From Nitrosomonas sp. (GTDB lineage Bacteria > Pseudomonadota > Gammaproteobacteria > Burkholderiales > Nitrosomonadaceae): 7,578 nucleotides of DNA. The stretch spans positions 1-7,578 of the forward strand of contig DOOY01000177.1 in NCBI GenBank assembly GCA_003514765.1, read 5' to 3'. Under the pieces are notes generated by a model that made no database searches, was not told the origin of the DNA, and worked only from the letters and a program-made list of their open reading frames with translations. A program made the translations under genes and the position numbers. This document shows positions 7,175 through 7,578 of this stretch, in pieces; the stretch's first letter is position 1, and each line of letters opens with the position of its first letter.

Positions 7175-7419
7175 TCAACGTCGACGCTGGTGACGCCCCA
7201 GGCCCAGCAAACCCGATAAACCTAAACCCATCAGAGCAATAGTTCCTGGCTCGGGTACTGACGCCGCGCCGACATCACCCGAATGAACTGCCCAAGCGTA
7301 AACATATCCGGCGGATTTGTGTAAACCACCCAAACGGGATTCTAATGTCGCATTTGCGTTGATGCCAATCCCAATGAAAAAACACCAGCACATAACGCTG
7401 CTTTTATTGGCCCTTTCAT
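7175..7419 (-). pseudogene. PEP-CTERM exported protein, internally deleted and frameshifted
   Basis: This is the remnant of a surface or secreted protein of the PEP-CTERM/exosortase system. The start is the ATG at 7417-7419 with AAGGGG (7425-7430) five bases ahead, giving MKGPIKAALCAGVFSLGLAS, a good signal peptide. That frame ends at TAG 7342-7344. The family-like sequence continues in another frame from about 7360: NANATLESRLGGL, then directly KSAGYVYAWAVHSGDVGA. The intact relatives I recall have a long domain between these two pieces, so a large in-frame deletion near 7320 is inferred. The C-terminus is a textbook sorting signal: VPEP (7247-7258), a hydrophobic helix (TIALMGLGLSGLLGLG) and an arginine tail (RHQRRR). 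A single missing base around 7355-7365 would explain the frame change. As it stands, the product would be a signal peptide fragment only. No exosortase gene is in the window. Confidence 0.8.
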
Positions 7420-7480
7420 GTTTGCCCCTTTATTGTGTATTCGTTGCTACATGATTAAACGGATAGATTATGACCCACCT

Positions 7481-7504
7481 GTATAATGCACACAAGAATT
7501 ATAC
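7481..7504. promoter_or_regulatory. 7-bp dyad with opposed TATAAT boxes upstream of the PEP-CTERM remnant
   Basis: GTATAAT (7481-7487) and ATTATAC (7498-7504) form a perfect inverted repeat with a 10-bp centre. Each arm reads TATAAT on its own outward strand, so either could be a -10 box; on the minus strand this would serve the PEP-CTERM remnant. Good -35 boxes at the usual distance are not seen on either strand. Another minus-strand option is CATAAT near 7468-7473 with TTGTGT 17 bases before it. Nothing else is recognised between 7431 and the window end. Confidence 0.3.
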
Positions 7505-7578
7505 CTGTTGATAATAATCATTTTTTAAAATATGTTATAAATGGTGAGTTTCTCGTATGCTGAGTAAGTGTAAAATAT

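Noticed and set aside
7175..7393. Reading the PEP-CTERM tail as an intact 72-residue protein from ATG 7393
   Set aside because: That start has no ribosome site and falls inside the signal peptide of the true frame, which begins at 7419 with AAGGGG ahead of it.
1..7578. CRISPR array, riboswitch, or replication origin
   Set aside because: No regularly spaced repeats, no recognisable riboswitch leader and no DnaA-box cluster were seen on reading both strands.

Overview
The window reads as chromosomal DNA of a betaproteobacterium, most likely a Nitrosomonas-like ammonia oxidiser. This rests on the style of the metG, mrp and dcd proteins, on the neighbouring placement of these genes (an arrangement I recall from Betaproteobacteria), and on a PEP-CTERM sorting tail of the kind common in Nitrosomonadales. 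The genus is an inference from memory, not a computed result.

Layout. Positions 1-657 hold a decayed IS630-family transposase gene (plus strand). A perfect 12-bp inverted repeat lies just before its start and buries its ribosome binding site. Positions 658-3943 hold three minus-strand genes in close series, in transcription order metG (methionyl-tRNA synthetase), a small DUF4440/SnoaL-like protein, and yggS (PLP homeostasis protein). A divergent intergenic region of about 150 bp with an 8-bp perfect dyad separates metG from the plus-strand series mrp/apbC (Fe-S cluster carrier ATPase, GTG start), dcd (dCTP deaminase) and a secreted protein of unknown function. A tRNA-Ser(GGA) gene follows at 6515-6606.

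Beyond the tRNA the sequence becomes accessory in character. It holds an inverted repeat that partly resembles an insertion-sequence end, an orphan ribbon-helix-helix antitoxin with no toxin beside it, and a broken PEP-CTERM gene. That gene keeps its start, signal peptide and C-terminal sorting signal but has lost its middle and has a frameshift. The far right edge has a 7-bp dyad built of two opposed TATAAT-like boxes.

The core genes serve translation (metG, tRNA-Ser), Fe-S assembly (mrp), PLP homeostasis (yggS) and pyrimidine deoxynucleotide supply (dcd). Both flanks show gene decay and mobile DNA. I see no convincing new multi-gene system. The most worthwhile leads are the unknown exported protein behind dcd, the small DUF4440 protein between metG and yggS, the transposase leader hairpin, and the eroded antitoxin/PEP-CTERM region after the tRNA.
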